This document shows, piece by piece, positions 8,438 to 16,453 of a DNA stretch of 39,797 bases. This stretch comes from an uncultured archaeon (GTDB lineage Archaea > Thermoplasmatota > E2 > DHVEG-1): positions 1-39,797 of the forward strand of contig CABMCU010000026.1 in NCBI GenBank assembly GCA_902384685.1. The letters run 5' to 3'. A program made the translations under genes and the position numbers. A model generated the notes under the pieces. That model was not told where the DNA came from. It worked only from the letters and a program-made list of their open reading frames with translations, and searched no databases. Each line of letters begins with the position of its first letter. Within the stretch, counting starts at the first letter, position 1.

Positions 8438-8983
8438 ATGGAACGCAGAAAACAGCGAATAAAGAATTTTGTTTTTGTCTTCTTTTTATTCTTTTTTATC
8501 TGGATGCTTCTTCAGTTTCTAGCACCATTAGCTTTACCAAGTGGTAGTGTTTCTGACCTTTCTGGTGTTGTAGGATTCTCTGATAATGAGAATATTATTC
8601 AAAATATGTCGTTTCCCTGGAATATTGTATATTCAAGCGGTGACCGACTCTGTCACCAGAGAGCAGATCGATCGTTATTTTTAAACGGGAATGAAATGCC
8701 ATTTTGTACCCGATGTACAGCGATTTGGCTTGGGTTGGTTGTTGGCCTTGGATTTATGGTTCTATATACAATAGAATTAAATGAGAAGTTCCTATTTGCG
8801 ATTCTTTTTAGTCTTACTCCCATAGGTATTGATGGGATCGGACAATTGTTTGGATTTTGGGAAAGTACAAACATTATTCGATTTTTTACTGGTATTCTTG
8901 CTGGTGGAATTTGTGGGATGGCTATTGGGATTATTATCGATGAAATAAAAGCAATTTATATCAGGAAGGATAGCAAAAAGTAA
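8438..8983 (+). CDS. DUF2085-like membrane protein
   Basis: About 181 residues from the ATG at 8438; a TTG two codons earlier is possible but less likely. The motif DRLCHQRADRSL followed by MPFCTRCTAIWLG is characteristic of the DUF2085 family of predicted membrane proteins. Four hydrophobic segments are seen: ~13-32, ~97-117, ~120-137 and ~150-170. The conserved Cys/His residues sit in the loop between the first and second segments and could bind metal, but the family's biochemical role is unknown. It is divergent from the rpl40e-proS unit. Confidence 0.8.
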   Translation: MERRKQRIKNFVFVFFLFFFIWMLLQFLAPLALPSGSVSDLSGVVGFSDNENIIQNMSFPWNIVYSSGDRLCHQRADRSLFLNGNEMPFCTRCTAIWLGLVVGLGFMVLYTIELNEKFLFAILFSLTPIGIDGIGQLFGFWESTNIIRFFTGILAGGICGMAIGIIIDEIKAIYIRKDSKK

Positions 8984-9022
8984 TTAAAAGAGTTAAATTA
9001 TATACTCCTTAAGGTGAAGAGA

Positions 9023-9439
9023 GTGAAAAACTCGATAAAATTATTTATTTTATTAGCAGGTGCCTTACTCATGACCGTATTATCAACAATAGCAAGTGCC
9101 GCTGACAACCCGTGGGATATGTGGAACACTACTACTAATCCACAGACGGCAGGAGCATTTATGGGAGTAGCAATAGTCACATGTCTTATCTTTGCACTTG
9201 CATGGTTCATCATATGGATATTAGTTGCGATATGGGTCTATAAAGATGCAAATAAACGTGGCAAAAATGGGGTCTTATGGTTGATTATTGTTATCCTTCT
9301 AGGGCTTATTGGATTAATTATTTATTTAGTTGTGCGGGGAGAAAAAACAGAACCTTCTCGGCATTGTCCCAACTGCGGTCGAGGTATTCCTGAGGACGCC
9401 CGTTCCTGCCCGTATTGTAATAAGAAATTTGAAGAGTAA
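9023..9439 (+). CDS. Membrane protein with C-terminal zinc ribbon
   Basis: I chose the GTG at 9023 because a ribosome site, aaggtga (9011-9017), lies five bases upstream; the GTG at 9014 overlaps that site. The 138-residue product has an N-terminal hydrophobic signal or anchor (KLFILLAGALLMTVLSTIASA) and a second membrane segment ending IWVYKDANKRGKNG. A third segment follows (VLWLIIVILLGLIGLIIYLVV), then a cytoplasmic CPNCGRGIP...CPYC zinc ribbon. The segment with WVYKDANKRGKNG is common in small archaeal and bacterial membrane proteins of unknown function. Such ribbon-tailed membrane proteins may be scaffolds, but no function is claimed. Confidence 0.75.
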   Translation: MKNSIKLFILLAGALLMTVLSTIASAADNPWDMWNTTTNPQTAGAFMGVAIVTCLIFALAWFIIWILVAIWVYKDANKRGKNGVLWLIIVILLGLIGLIIYLVVRGEKTEPSRHCPNCGRGIPEDARSCPYCNKKFEE

Positions 9440-9473
9440 ATAGTTGGGTAACGCTCTCATAAACTACTTAAAT

Positions 9474-9533
9474 TGTGGAATGTCCCACTAATAGTACGAC
9501 ACCTGGTGTTCCACATCAACTATCTTTTTTTTT
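9474..9533 (+). terminator. Possible hairpin plus oligo-T terminator
   Basis: The arms tgtggaa (9474-9480) and ttccaca (9509-9515) can pair across a 28-base loop. A T-rich run at 9524-9533 follows. It lies ~35 bases after the zinc-ribbon membrane gene. The T-run is the stronger part of the evidence. Confidence 0.35.
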
Positions 9534-9713
9534 CTCCATTAATTGTTGGCTTGAAATATTCATCTTGTGATAAGTATAGAAAAGGACTTTTCTGTTACAC
9601 CGTACGGTAAATAAAAATTTAATCCTATAATGCCATTCGATATGCTCACCTATCCGTACTATAGAGATAATTTGAGCTGTAATAATAAATCAAAGGTAAA
9701 TATCGCAGAAGGC

Positions 9714-10145
9714 TCATTGAAAATCTTTTCTTGAAATTGCAACAAGGATTAGCCCGATGAGGGACATGATGCTTCCAAGAAAAAATGGACCGATCGTAAA
9801 TAATCCAAGCATACCGCCTACAATTGCAAGTCCCCATGCTTTTCGTTTCACTGCAACTATACCACCAGCAAGTGCAAAGATTGAGAGGATGCATCCAATA
9901 ATACCACAAGTACTCAGAATTGACTGGAGTTGTCCAACTGAGATGGGCGAATCTGCTGGGAGTACATTCTGAAGCATCGAAGTATCAAGTGCTAAGGCCA
10001 TTGACCATGTAAAAACCCCGAGTAATCCTGCGATAATCAAAAAGATACCAGCTATAAGTGGCTTTGAGTTCGGTTTGATTGGTGGTTGGTTTTGGTCTGG
10101 ATAACTATCGCTTATAGAATTTTCATTTGGTAGTGAATTCTCCAT
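9714..10145 (-). CDS. Small multi-pass membrane protein
   Basis: A 143-residue protein with a polar, proline-rich N terminus (~residues 1-27) and four hydrophobic segments near 29-48, 76-98, 103-118 and 120-138. The sequence GGIVAVKRKAWGLAIVGGM between segments is typical of small archaeal membrane proteins related to the DUF4064-like group, but I would not assign a family firmly. The stop lies close to the final helix, leaving a short basic tail (SRKDFQ). A ribosome site (gaggtg, in agagaggtgtaataa) precedes the start. Function is unknown. It lies 32 bp downstream of the PrsW-like gene on the same strand, suggesting co-transcription. Confidence 0.7.
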   Translation of the reverse strand: MENSLPNENSISDSYPDQNQPPIKPNSKPLIAGIFLIIAGLLGVFTWSMALALDTSMLQNVLPADSPISVGQLQSILSTCGIIGCILSIFALAGGIVAVKRKAWGLAIVGGMLGLFTIGPFFLGSIMSLIGLILVAISRKDFQ

Positions 10146-10177
10146 TTATTACACCTCTCTTATCTTTTAGGTAATAT

Positions 10178-10858
10178 TTACTTACTTTTTATGTCTATTT
10201 CTTTTTGTGTTCGTTTTCGTCGTTGACTTTCTTTTAGTACTCGCGGCATAATCTTTTTTGTTACATACCAATATATAACGATTCCATAAACAACTAGGCT
10301 AATCTGGAAATAACCTGCGTTGAAAAAATTTGTTACCCCAATGACCATTGTAATCGGTATCTGAAGAAGTATTGCAAAGGTGAGATAGGTTGAGAGTTTA
10401 TGCGAATAAACACCGTACCCGATAATTGCCCCTGTTGCAGCATGGAAGAGGATAATGCCAAAAGATCCAATAATGGCCGCGATAAATGCGACATTTATTT
10501 CTTGAAAATTCCCCAAAATAATGGCCGCAGGGGTAAAGACCGATCCAAATCCTAGCCCAAGTGAAAAACCATAGATTGTTGTCTCTTGTTTCTCCTGGAA
10601 TCTCCCCAGGTTAAGCACGATGGTTTTCGAAAGTTGCTCAAGGACAGGAAAGAGTATAATATAAATAATGAGGCCAATATCTCTTGTGAAAAGTTCAATA
10701 ACTGCTGAAATAAATCCAATGATAATACCAACGATGAAAGTTAAGAAAATAAGTTTATCTTTGAAATATCCTTCATAACCTTTTAATCCTACGTAAAGTA
10801 TTATTAATGCGGGTATAATGCCTATAAAGAGACTTGTTTGCGGTATAAAATTGTTCAT
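10178..10858 (-). CDS. Multi-pass membrane protein, possibly PrsW-like
   Basis: A 226-residue protein with about seven hydrophobic segments. Three features recall PrsW-type intramembrane glutamic proteases: LEQLSK (E74, K78) in place of the usual EExxK, a glycine-rich YGFSLGLGFG segment, and FHAATGAIIGYG with H139. However, the second Glu of the first motif is Gln, and the Glu usually found after the GFG segment is absent. If related, it is a divergent or inactive member. The basic C-terminal tail (KESQRRKRTQKEIDIKSK) should be cytoplasmic. The alternative is an unrelated polytopic protein of unknown function. Confidence 0.55.
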   Translation of the reverse strand: MNNFIPQTSLFIGIIPALIILYVGLKGYEGYFKDKLIFLTFIVGIIIGFISAVIELFTRDIGLIIYIILFPVLEQLSKTIVLNLGRFQEKQETTIYGFSLGLGFGSVFTPAAIILGNFQEINVAFIAAIIGSFGIILFHAATGAIIGYGVYSHKLSTYLTFAILLQIPITMVIGVTNFFNAGYFQISLVVYGIVIYWYVTKKIMPRVLKESQRRKRTQKEIDIKSK

Positions 10859-11190
10859 GGTTGTCTGCAGGTTTATTGCATAGGAATATATTAACCATTG
10901 CCACTGCTACCGTTTAAAAGACATATAATAAGAATTACAAAAGTATATATTTTTATACATACATATATAACCCTCAATTATTTGACGATTTTCTTGTTCT
11001 TCTATGAAATAGAAAAACATCGAGGAGGAGATTCAGCTATTTATTGTATCGGTAAAAAATTATTTTTTTCTCTATTAAAAAATTCCCCATTTTTTTTTAA
11101 CTCTTATGATAAGAAAGAAGTGGATTAATTATTAATTTTTTTCTTTATTGTTCTCCTACTGGCACAGGAAAAACTATAAAATATAAGATT
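10859..11190. other. Intergenic region without gene
   Basis: This AT-rich 332-bp gap holds the start region of the PrsW-like gene on one side and the 3' end of the kinase gene on the other. A 76-codon plus-strand ORF at 10898-11128 has biased F/I/Y composition and no ribosome site, and was not accepted. I see no RNA gene or repeat. Confidence 0.5.
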
Positions 11191-11931
11191 TTAAAAATTA
11201 AGTTGTGCCAGCTGTAACCCTTTATTTCGTATTTTGGTCGCATATTTTCGTAATATTTCCTCATCGTTCGGTCGCCATTGAATTCGCTCCAGCAGAGCAT
11301 AAGAGATTTCTGCATTCAACTGATCAATAGCCCATTGTACTGATTTCCGATATGCATCAAGAAAAATTTGACAAAACTGGAACTTTTCATCGGTAAACAT
11401 CGGATCGGTACTCAGCAGAGACACGCAGAGAGTCGCGAGATCCTCGCTAGGTTTCCCGATCCGTGATTCCTCAAAGTCCACACCCCAAACGTTATCCCTG
11501 CACAGAATAAAATTTTTTAAATTCGCATCGCCACGTAGACGAAATCCTTCCTCCGATTTAAAAAAAGTATGAAAGTTCACAAACCAGTCGGCAAGGAGGT
11601 GAACAACCTTTATTTTCTCTTCAAGGATTTTTTGTGAATCGTTTAGGATATCGCATACGTTTTCCCCCATGATGTAACTCATTACTAGGACATTATTCTC
11701 CGAGTCCTTCTCAAAAGGAGACGGCATGGTAAGATGCGAAAACCCTTTCTTCAACATTCTATATTCAATTTCCATGTTTCGCTTCAACCCGGGAACGAAC
11801 CATTTAAGAATCCGAGGTTGGCCATTATGCACAACATAAGCAACCGTATTTTTTTTACTTTCAAAACGTTTTTGTAACAACATGGTTTTGTATTTCTCAA
11901 CGTTTTCGATAAGCTCTTGGATATCTCTCAT
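11191..11931 (-). CDS. Protein-kinase-fold phosphotransferase
   Basis: This 246-residue protein has the kinase-like core layout. K43 is in PRILKWF, E56 in the following helix is a possible salt-bridge partner, and the hinge reads VLVMSYIMGENV (~81-92). The catalytic loop RLRGDANLKNF has D135 and N140, and a DFG-equivalent GVDFEES has D152. The HGD form of the catalytic loop is here RGD, as seen among RIO/Bud32/APH-type small kinases rather than classical Ser/Thr kinases. The substrate could be a small molecule, tRNA-modification partner or protein; the sequence does not say. The small size and the absence of a Gly-rich loop argue for the APH/Bud32-like side. It is monocistronic, with 198 bp separating it from the DMT gene. 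Confidence 0.75.
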   Translation of the reverse strand: MRDIQELIENVEKYKTMLLQKRFESKKNTVAYVVHNGQPRILKWFVPGLKRNMEIEYRMLKKGFSHLTMPSPFEKDSENNVLVMSYIMGENVCDILNDSQKILEEKIKVVHLLADWFVNFHTFFKSEEGFRLRGDANLKNFILCRDNVWGVDFEESRIGKPSEDLATLCVSLLSTDPMFTDEKFQFCQIFLDAYRKSVQWAIDQLNAEISYALLERIQWRPNDEEILRKYATKIRNKGLQLAQLNF

Positions 11932-12129
11932 CGTCTTTATCTAAGGATGCCAAAGGACGAGATATAGCTTCCGATAGTTATATTCTCTGAAAGAAAGAAT
12001 ATCTGTTTGTTTCGGCAGAATATATAAATATATACGAGAATAGTAACAGAGATAATGATAGTAATCCAACAACTGCACTGAGAATTTTTTTTTTTCTTTG
12101 TCAGAGGAAATCTACAAATGAAAGCTATT

Positions 12130-13032
12130 TCAAACGTTTTCTAAAAGATTAGAATCTTTCATTGTTCGTGCAGTAAGATAAATCCCCACAAGGATAATGC
12201 CGCCACCAACAATAGTATACACGGATGGTTCTTGATGAATCCAGGGGATTACATAAGCTAGTAGAGAAGCTCCTATTGGTTCTCCAAGGAGAGCAACAGA
12301 CATTACTGACGCGCGGATATACCCCAGAGACCAGTTGTAGATGGTATGACCGAAAATTCCAGAGACTATTGCCATTAATAAAATAATTGTATAGTCATTA
12401 ACAGCAAGATGATACACCGGGGCGCTGAGTGCAAGGCAAATTATGAATAGGGTAATCGTACCAACCGCGTATACCACAAAGGCGTATGTAATGGTCGAAA
12501 CCTTTTTTCTCAGTGTTCGTCCACCCAAAATATATAATCCTGCAGCAACTCCGCCCAAAAGTGCGAAGATATTTCCTTCAAGTGTATCAAGACCAAAGGC
12601 AGCGAATCCGTAATTTCCGATAACCAATATTCCAACTCCTCCTAAAGAAACTGCAATCCCAAGTGCGTTTATCCAGGAAAGTTTTTCTTTAAGGAAATAA
12701 AATGAGAGTGGTGCGACAAGCATTGGATGCGCTGTTACTAGAATCACGGAGCTTGCAACCGATGTCATCTTCAACGACGTCACCCAGAAGGAGAAGTGTG
12801 CTGCGAGAATAAACCCGATGACTACCATAATAAGGAGGGTTGTTCGAGGGAGGCTACAGAGTTCGTTTCTTGTTTTTTTCCGAATTAATATAATAGGAAC
12901 AATAAGAAGTGTTGTAAACAAGAGCCGGTAGAATGCGATGCTTAAAGGTGGAGCTTGACAGGAGAGAATAAAGATAGATGCAAAAGAAACCGCTATAATG
13001 GAAATAAGAAGACCGAGGAAGTATTTTTGCAT
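12130..13032 (-). CDS. EamA/DMT-superfamily transporter
   Basis: A 300-residue, ten-helix membrane protein made of two five-helix EamA repeats. The first repeat includes FYRLLFTTLLIVPIIL, FILAAHFSFWVTSLKMTSVA and VTAHPMLVAPLSFYFLKEKL. The second includes GLYILGGRTLRKKV and YNWSLGYIRASVMSVALLGEP. These are the standard landmarks of drug/metabolite exporters. The substrate is unknown. It lies 43 bp downstream of the MFS gene on the same strand, so the two transporters are probably one operon. No N-terminal signal peptide is needed. Confidence 0.9.
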   Translation of the reverse strand: MQKYFLGLLISIIAVSFASIFILSCQAPPLSIAFYRLLFTTLLIVPIILIRKKTRNELCSLPRTTLLIMVVIGFILAAHFSFWVTSLKMTSVASSVILVTAHPMLVAPLSFYFLKEKLSWINALGIAVSLGGVGILVIGNYGFAAFGLDTLEGNIFALLGGVAAGLYILGGRTLRKKVSTITYAFVVYAVGTITLFIICLALSAPVYHLAVNDYTIILLMAIVSGIFGHTIYNWSLGYIRASVMSVALLGEPIGASLLAYVIPWIHQEPSVYTIVGGGIILVGIYLTARTMKDSNLLENV

Positions 13033-13075
13033 GTCGATGTGTAATCGACTGCCGTGCTATTTGTTTTTCTCTTAG

Positions 13076-14266
13076 TTATTTTGGTAGTGCGAATGGTTTC
13101 TGGTAATTGAAGAGAAGAACCATAGAGAAAAGAAGAGAAAGTGTTCCAAGTAATGCAAACGGTGTCCAGATCCCAAAAAGATCGGAAAGCACGCCACCAA
13201 TAAAAAGAATAATGGTGCCACCACCGGTCTGAAACACAAATGTAAGTCCAAATGTCCATCCCTCAACAGATTCATGGGTAACTTCTGAGACAAAGGAAAA
13301 TAAGGCAGGGTATGTGAGAAACACAGCGATTCCAAGCAGGATCATTACTGCAATTAGAATAATAATATGTGTGAAGACCGCGAGGAACAAACTGAAAATT
13401 CCTAGGGTCAGATAAGCGATAACTAAGAGTTTTTTCCGATGGATATAGAACCGTATCTTCCCGTAGGATAATGAGGTGATACTCCCGACTCCTGCCCATA
13501 AAGCAACTAAGAAACCAATAATCGGAAGAGATAGCGTTGTTCGCTCGGTGAGAAGCAAGGGCAGATAAGTGATAATCACTCCCCAGGATGCACCGCTGAT
13601 CATAAACGCAGGGATAAGCATTTTTATACCTTTCATTCGTTCAAATGCATCTGTAGCCATTTCCCTTATTGAATGTTTCTTTGTTTCTTTCGGAACGATA
13701 ACGAATTCTTTCTTCAGGTGAAACGTGAGAACAAGACTTGCTAATAAACCAAGAATGCAGATGCACGCCCAGCCGTATAAGGGGACAGTCCAATGAGTTA
13801 GTTGTGTGATAGAAAGTGTTGTAAGGATAGCGAGAAACGTCCCAAGATCTGCAGAACCGCTCTGGATACCCATTGCCCAGTCCAACCTTCCTTTCTTGTA
13901 GGTTCGTGAAATCCACCCGATTCCAATCGGATGGAAAAAAGAGGTGGTAAATCTCATAAAAAAAATCAAGAAAATAAGGGTGATGAATGCATTGCTGAAG
14001 GTAAGTAGAATAAGTGAAGAACTGGTTAGTAATAATCCGGTCAGAAGAAAGGAATTGACGTTTTTTCCATCAGCCATTCTACCTAGAATTAGCTGCGCGA
14101 CAAGGGTAATGAACAGTCCTCCACCCGTGATAATACCGACTTGCGTATAAGTCAAATCAAAGAGTTCCTTAAAAATAGGGAAAAGAATGGAGATGACTGC
14201 TACAGATCCATCGTTGATTGCATGGATAATGCTCACTGTTGATAAAATTCTTCCTTGTTGTTTCAT
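13076..14266 (-). CDS. Major facilitator superfamily transporter
   Basis: A 396-residue protein with about twelve hydrophobic segments. The MFS signature between helices 2 and 3 reads LILGRMADGKNVN (GxxaDrxGrr-like), and a charged central loop (~residues 190-215, KKEFVIVPKETKKHSIREM) joins the two halves. The helix-1 region contains HAINDGSVAVISILFP, which resembles the fosmidomycin-resistance/NRE-like or oxalate-type MFS subgroup. The transported substrate cannot be assigned. It is the first gene of a two-gene unit with the DMT transporter. A gaggtgat ribosome site lies a few bases upstream of the ATG at 14266. Confidence 0.9.
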   Translation of the reverse strand: MKQQGRILSTVSIIHAINDGSVAVISILFPIFKELFDLTYTQVGIITGGGLFITLVAQLILGRMADGKNVNSFLLTGLLLTSSSLILLTFSNAFITLIFLIFFMRFTTSFFHPIGIGWISRTYKKGRLDWAMGIQSGSADLGTFLAILTTLSITQLTHWTVPLYGWACICILGLLASLVLTFHLKKEFVIVPKETKKHSIREMATDAFERMKGIKMLIPAFMISGASWGVIITYLPLLLTERTTLSLPIIGFLVALWAGVGSITSLSYGKIRFYIHRKKLLVIAYLTLGIFSLFLAVFTHIIILIAVMILLGIAVFLTYPALFSFVSEVTHESVEGWTFGLTFVFQTGGGTIILFIGGVLSDLFGIWTPFALLGTLSLLFSMVLLFNYQKPFALPK

Positions 14267-14359
14267 GATTTGAGGAGGTGATAAAGACTCCCCAGTTAAA
14301 TTTTTTACCTAGCTAAAAAAAGGGTAAAACATAAACAGTATTATGAGTTATCGTTTTGT

Positions 14360-14950
14360 ATGGCTGTACCAACGGTTTTTGGAATCTATGGGCCTTCAGA
14401 TGCAGGGAAAACAACATTGATTGAACACCTGGTTTCACTGCTTACCAAAGAAGGATACCGGGTCGCAACCGTCAAAAAGACTAAGAAAGCGATTTCATTG
14501 GATACGATGAATAAGGATACTCGGAGGCATCATGACGCTGGTGCCGGACTTGTTGTTTTCTCTTCACATTGCGAAACAGATTTCCTTCTCTATAAGGCTC
14601 TGAGTACATCAGAAATCATCAGACGAATTTCCTATTTTGGATGCTATGATCTTATACTGGTGGAGGGAGCGGACGATTCTAACATACATAAGATTCAGCT
14701 TGGAGCAGGTAAAAAAAGGAAAAATACAATCGCCTCTTACGATGGTAATGTTAAAGAAATTTTAACTTTTATCAAAAGAGAACTAAAAAAGAAACGATTG
14801 TTGCAGCATCTAAATATTACTGTAAATGGTAAAAATATCCCATTAACCGAGTTTCCTGAACAGATGATAACAAATACGATTGTTGGGATGCTTGGTTCTC
14901 TGAAGGGTGTACAGAACATCAATGAAGTTACCATCGAATTAAAACGATAA
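14360..14950 (+). CDS. MobB-like P-loop GTPase with C-terminal extension
   Basis: A 196-residue protein. Residues 6-20 carry the Walker A motif GIYGPSDAGKTTL. VATVKKTKKAISLD and DTRRHHDAGAGLVVF follow, matching MobB, the adapter for attaching a nucleotide to molybdopterin. A second-half motif, YDLILVEGAD, fits the Walker B region. The last ~55 residues (from about 140, LQHLNITVNGKNIPL) form an extra domain beyond a minimal MobB. No other molybdenum-cofactor gene is nearby, so the pathway assignment is by family only. It is divergent from the MFS gene and upstream of the Nudix gene. Confidence 0.8.
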   Translation: MAVPTVFGIYGPSDAGKTTLIEHLVSLLTKEGYRVATVKKTKKAISLDTMNKDTRRHHDAGAGLVVFSSHCETDFLLYKALSTSEIIRRISYFGCYDLILVEGADDSNIHKIQLGAGKKRKNTIASYDGNVKEILTFIKRELKKKRLLQHLNITVNGKNIPLTEFPEQMITNTIVGMLGSLKGVQNINEVTIELKR

Positions 14951-14997
14951 AAAAAAGAAAAAAATTGTGTAGAGACATCGAGAAATCCGGTTAAATC

Positions 14998-15003
14998 TTT
15001 ATA
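14998..15003 (+). promoter_or_regulatory. TATA box of Nudix-tfs unit
   Basis: The tttata element ends 24 bases before the ATG at 15027, so transcription should begin at or next to the start codon. No ribosome site is visible between them, consistent with a leaderless mRNA. Confidence 0.55.
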
Positions 15004-15026
15004 CCAACTGTCTATTTCTCCTCGTC

Positions 15027-15449
15027 ATGAAGCACAAAACACCTGCACTTACTGTGGATGGTATTCTTTTTAATGATCATTCAATCCTTCTCGTACAACG
15101 AAAACATGCACCTTTTCAAGGAGCATGGGCGCTCCCTGGTGGTTTTGTTGAGTACGGTGAAAAAACCGAGGATGCGGTTGTCCGGGAAGTCTTTGAAGAA
15201 ACTAATGTAAAAACAAAAATTCACTCGCTGTTCGGAGTCTATTCTGATCCATGTCGTGATCCACGTGGGCACACGGTCACGGTTGTTTATCTGATTGATC
15301 GGGTCGATGGAGACCTGCGTGCTGGTGATGATGCAAGCAGTGCAAAGTTTTTCAAGATGAATGAGTTACCAGCGTTAGCATTTGATCACGCAGAAATCAT
15401 AAAGGATGCATTCCAGAGGATTCAACATGGAGTTTTGTCCAAAATGTAA
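15027..15449 (+). CDS. Nudix hydrolase
   Basis: A 140-residue protein with a complete Nudix box. It begins GGFVEYGEKTEDAVVREVFEE (~residues 37-57), with the catalytic Glu pair in REVFEE. The N terminus (ALTVDGILFNDHSILLVQRK) and the segment GVYSDPCRDPRGHTVTVVYL resemble ADP-ribose pyrophosphatases. The likely reaction is hydrolysis of a nucleoside diphosphate linked to another moiety, and the exact substrate is unproven. Its 3' end overlaps the start of tfs by 23 bp, so the two are translationally coupled. Confidence 0.93.
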   Translation: MKHKTPALTVDGILFNDHSILLVQRKHAPFQGAWALPGGFVEYGEKTEDAVVREVFEETNVKTKIHSLFGVYSDPCRDPRGHTVTVVYLIDRVDGDLRAGDDASSAKFFKMNELPALAFDHAEIIKDAFQRIQHGVLSKM

Positions 15450-15726
15450 AGTATTAATGCTTCCAAAAGGAGATATTTTTATTTGTAACACCTGTGGAGC
15501 AAAAAAGAAAAAAAGCGGCAGTTCCGTAGTAGTAGAGAAACAAAAAAAGAAAGAAACCGTCGTCCTTGAAAAGAGGATTGATATTCTTCCTAAAACACGT
15601 ATTGAATGTCCAAAATGTGGGAATAATGAAGCATTTTGGATTCTCCGACAGACGCGGGCTAGTGATGAACCAGAAACAAAGATTTTTACCTGTACAAAAT
15701 GTGATCACCGTTGGCGACAATATTAG
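15427..15726 (+). CDS. tfs: Transcription factor S (TFIIS-like, RNA polymerase)
   Basis: A 99-residue protein. The start is the ATG at 15427 (MEFCPKCKVLM), inside the end of the Nudix gene; an upstream in-frame start at 15406 is not needed. The N-terminal zinc ribbon is CPKC...CNTC and the C-terminal ribbon is CPKC...CTKC. Between the C-terminal cysteine pairs lies RASDEPET, whose acidic pair inserts into the polymerase active site to stimulate cleavage of backtracked RNA. The basic, K-rich linker (KKKKSGSSVV) joins the domains. Length and layout are standard for archaeal TFS. Confidence 0.95.
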   Translation: MEFCPKCKVLMLPKGDIFICNTCGAKKKKSGSSVVVEKQKKKETVVLEKRIDILPKTRIECPKCGNNEAFWILRQTRASDEPETKIFTCTKCDHRWRQY

Positions 15727-15824
15727 AGATGTGTAATTCATTGATTTTTTTTCATCTGTTTCTACTATACGTTTTTCAAATTCATAGAAAAGTATATTAA
15801 CAATTGTTAACTACATTCTATTTA

Positions 15825-16331
15825 ATGAAAAACAAAATAGACACCTCTGAGATTAATGAAAGTCTCATCGAAACCTTCGAAGAAGTAAAAATAGCAGTGC
15901 AAAAAAACGAGGGACGTTCTCGTGCAGGGCTCATGCTTGGTCTCCAAGAAATCGGTGCATCGCTCGATGGATTTATCGGGGCATACTACCCTGTCGCTTC
16001 GAATATCATCATCGTTAATAAGACCCCCCTCCGGCGTATCCTCGAAACCGATAAAGTTCTATTAAAACCGTATACCTTCCATGTTCTCCTGCATGAGTAT
16101 ATCCACACACTCGGATATCTTGATGAAAAAATCACCGGACAAAAAACCTATGAAATCAGCAAAAAACAATTCGGGGAACATAATATCGTCACGGAATTAT
16201 CCACTAACATCAGAAAATTCTTCCCGAACCTCGTTTACCCTATATACGGATGGCTTCCTCAAAAAGAAACACCGGTAATCGAGCTTGTCCCAGGTTTTGA
16301 TTTTTCGAGTACAAATCCTTATATCACCTAG
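15825..16331 (+). CDS. HExxHxxGxxD metalloprotein, family unassigned
   Basis: A 168-residue protein from ATG 15825; a TTG at 15804 would add seven residues. The motif LLHEYIHTLGYLDE spans residues ~88-101. It fits HExxHxxGxxD, with H90, H94 and D100 as candidate zinc ligands and E91 as catalytic base, the metzincin-like arrangement seen for example in snapalysins. No clear Met-turn is visible. No signal peptide is present, so it is probably cytoplasmic. It resembles an uncharacterised archaeal HExxH family, but I will not name it. A substrate is not inferable. Confidence 0.75.
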   Translation: MKNKIDTSEINESLIETFEEVKIAVQKNEGRSRAGLMLGLQEIGASLDGFIGAYYPVASNIIIVNKTPLRRILETDKVLLKPYTFHVLLHEYIHTLGYLDEKITGQKTYEISKKQFGEHNIVTELSTNIRKFFPNLVYPIYGWLPQKETPVIELVPGFDFSSTNPYIT

Positions 16332-16390
16332 GAAATAAGTTTAGATGGTGTAATAATATTTTTTTCTTTCAATTTTATAAAAAATAGAAA

Positions 16391-16400
16391 ATTATATATA
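16391..16400 (+). promoter_or_regulatory. TATA-like box, secreted paralogue 1
   Basis: attatatata lies ~55-60 bases before the chosen start at 16454. The stretch tagaaaattatata just around it also occurs upstream of the second paralogue (17286-17299), so promoter and gene appear to have been duplicated together. Confidence 0.5.
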
Positions 16401-16453
16401 TGTCTGAAAATAACAGAGCTTCATTTAAACTAATTGAAAAAAGAGGTCTCTCT

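Noticed and set aside
10898-11128. Plus-strand ORF of 76 codons
   Set aside because: F/I/Y-rich, no ribosome site, no recognisable pattern; an AT-rich chance frame.
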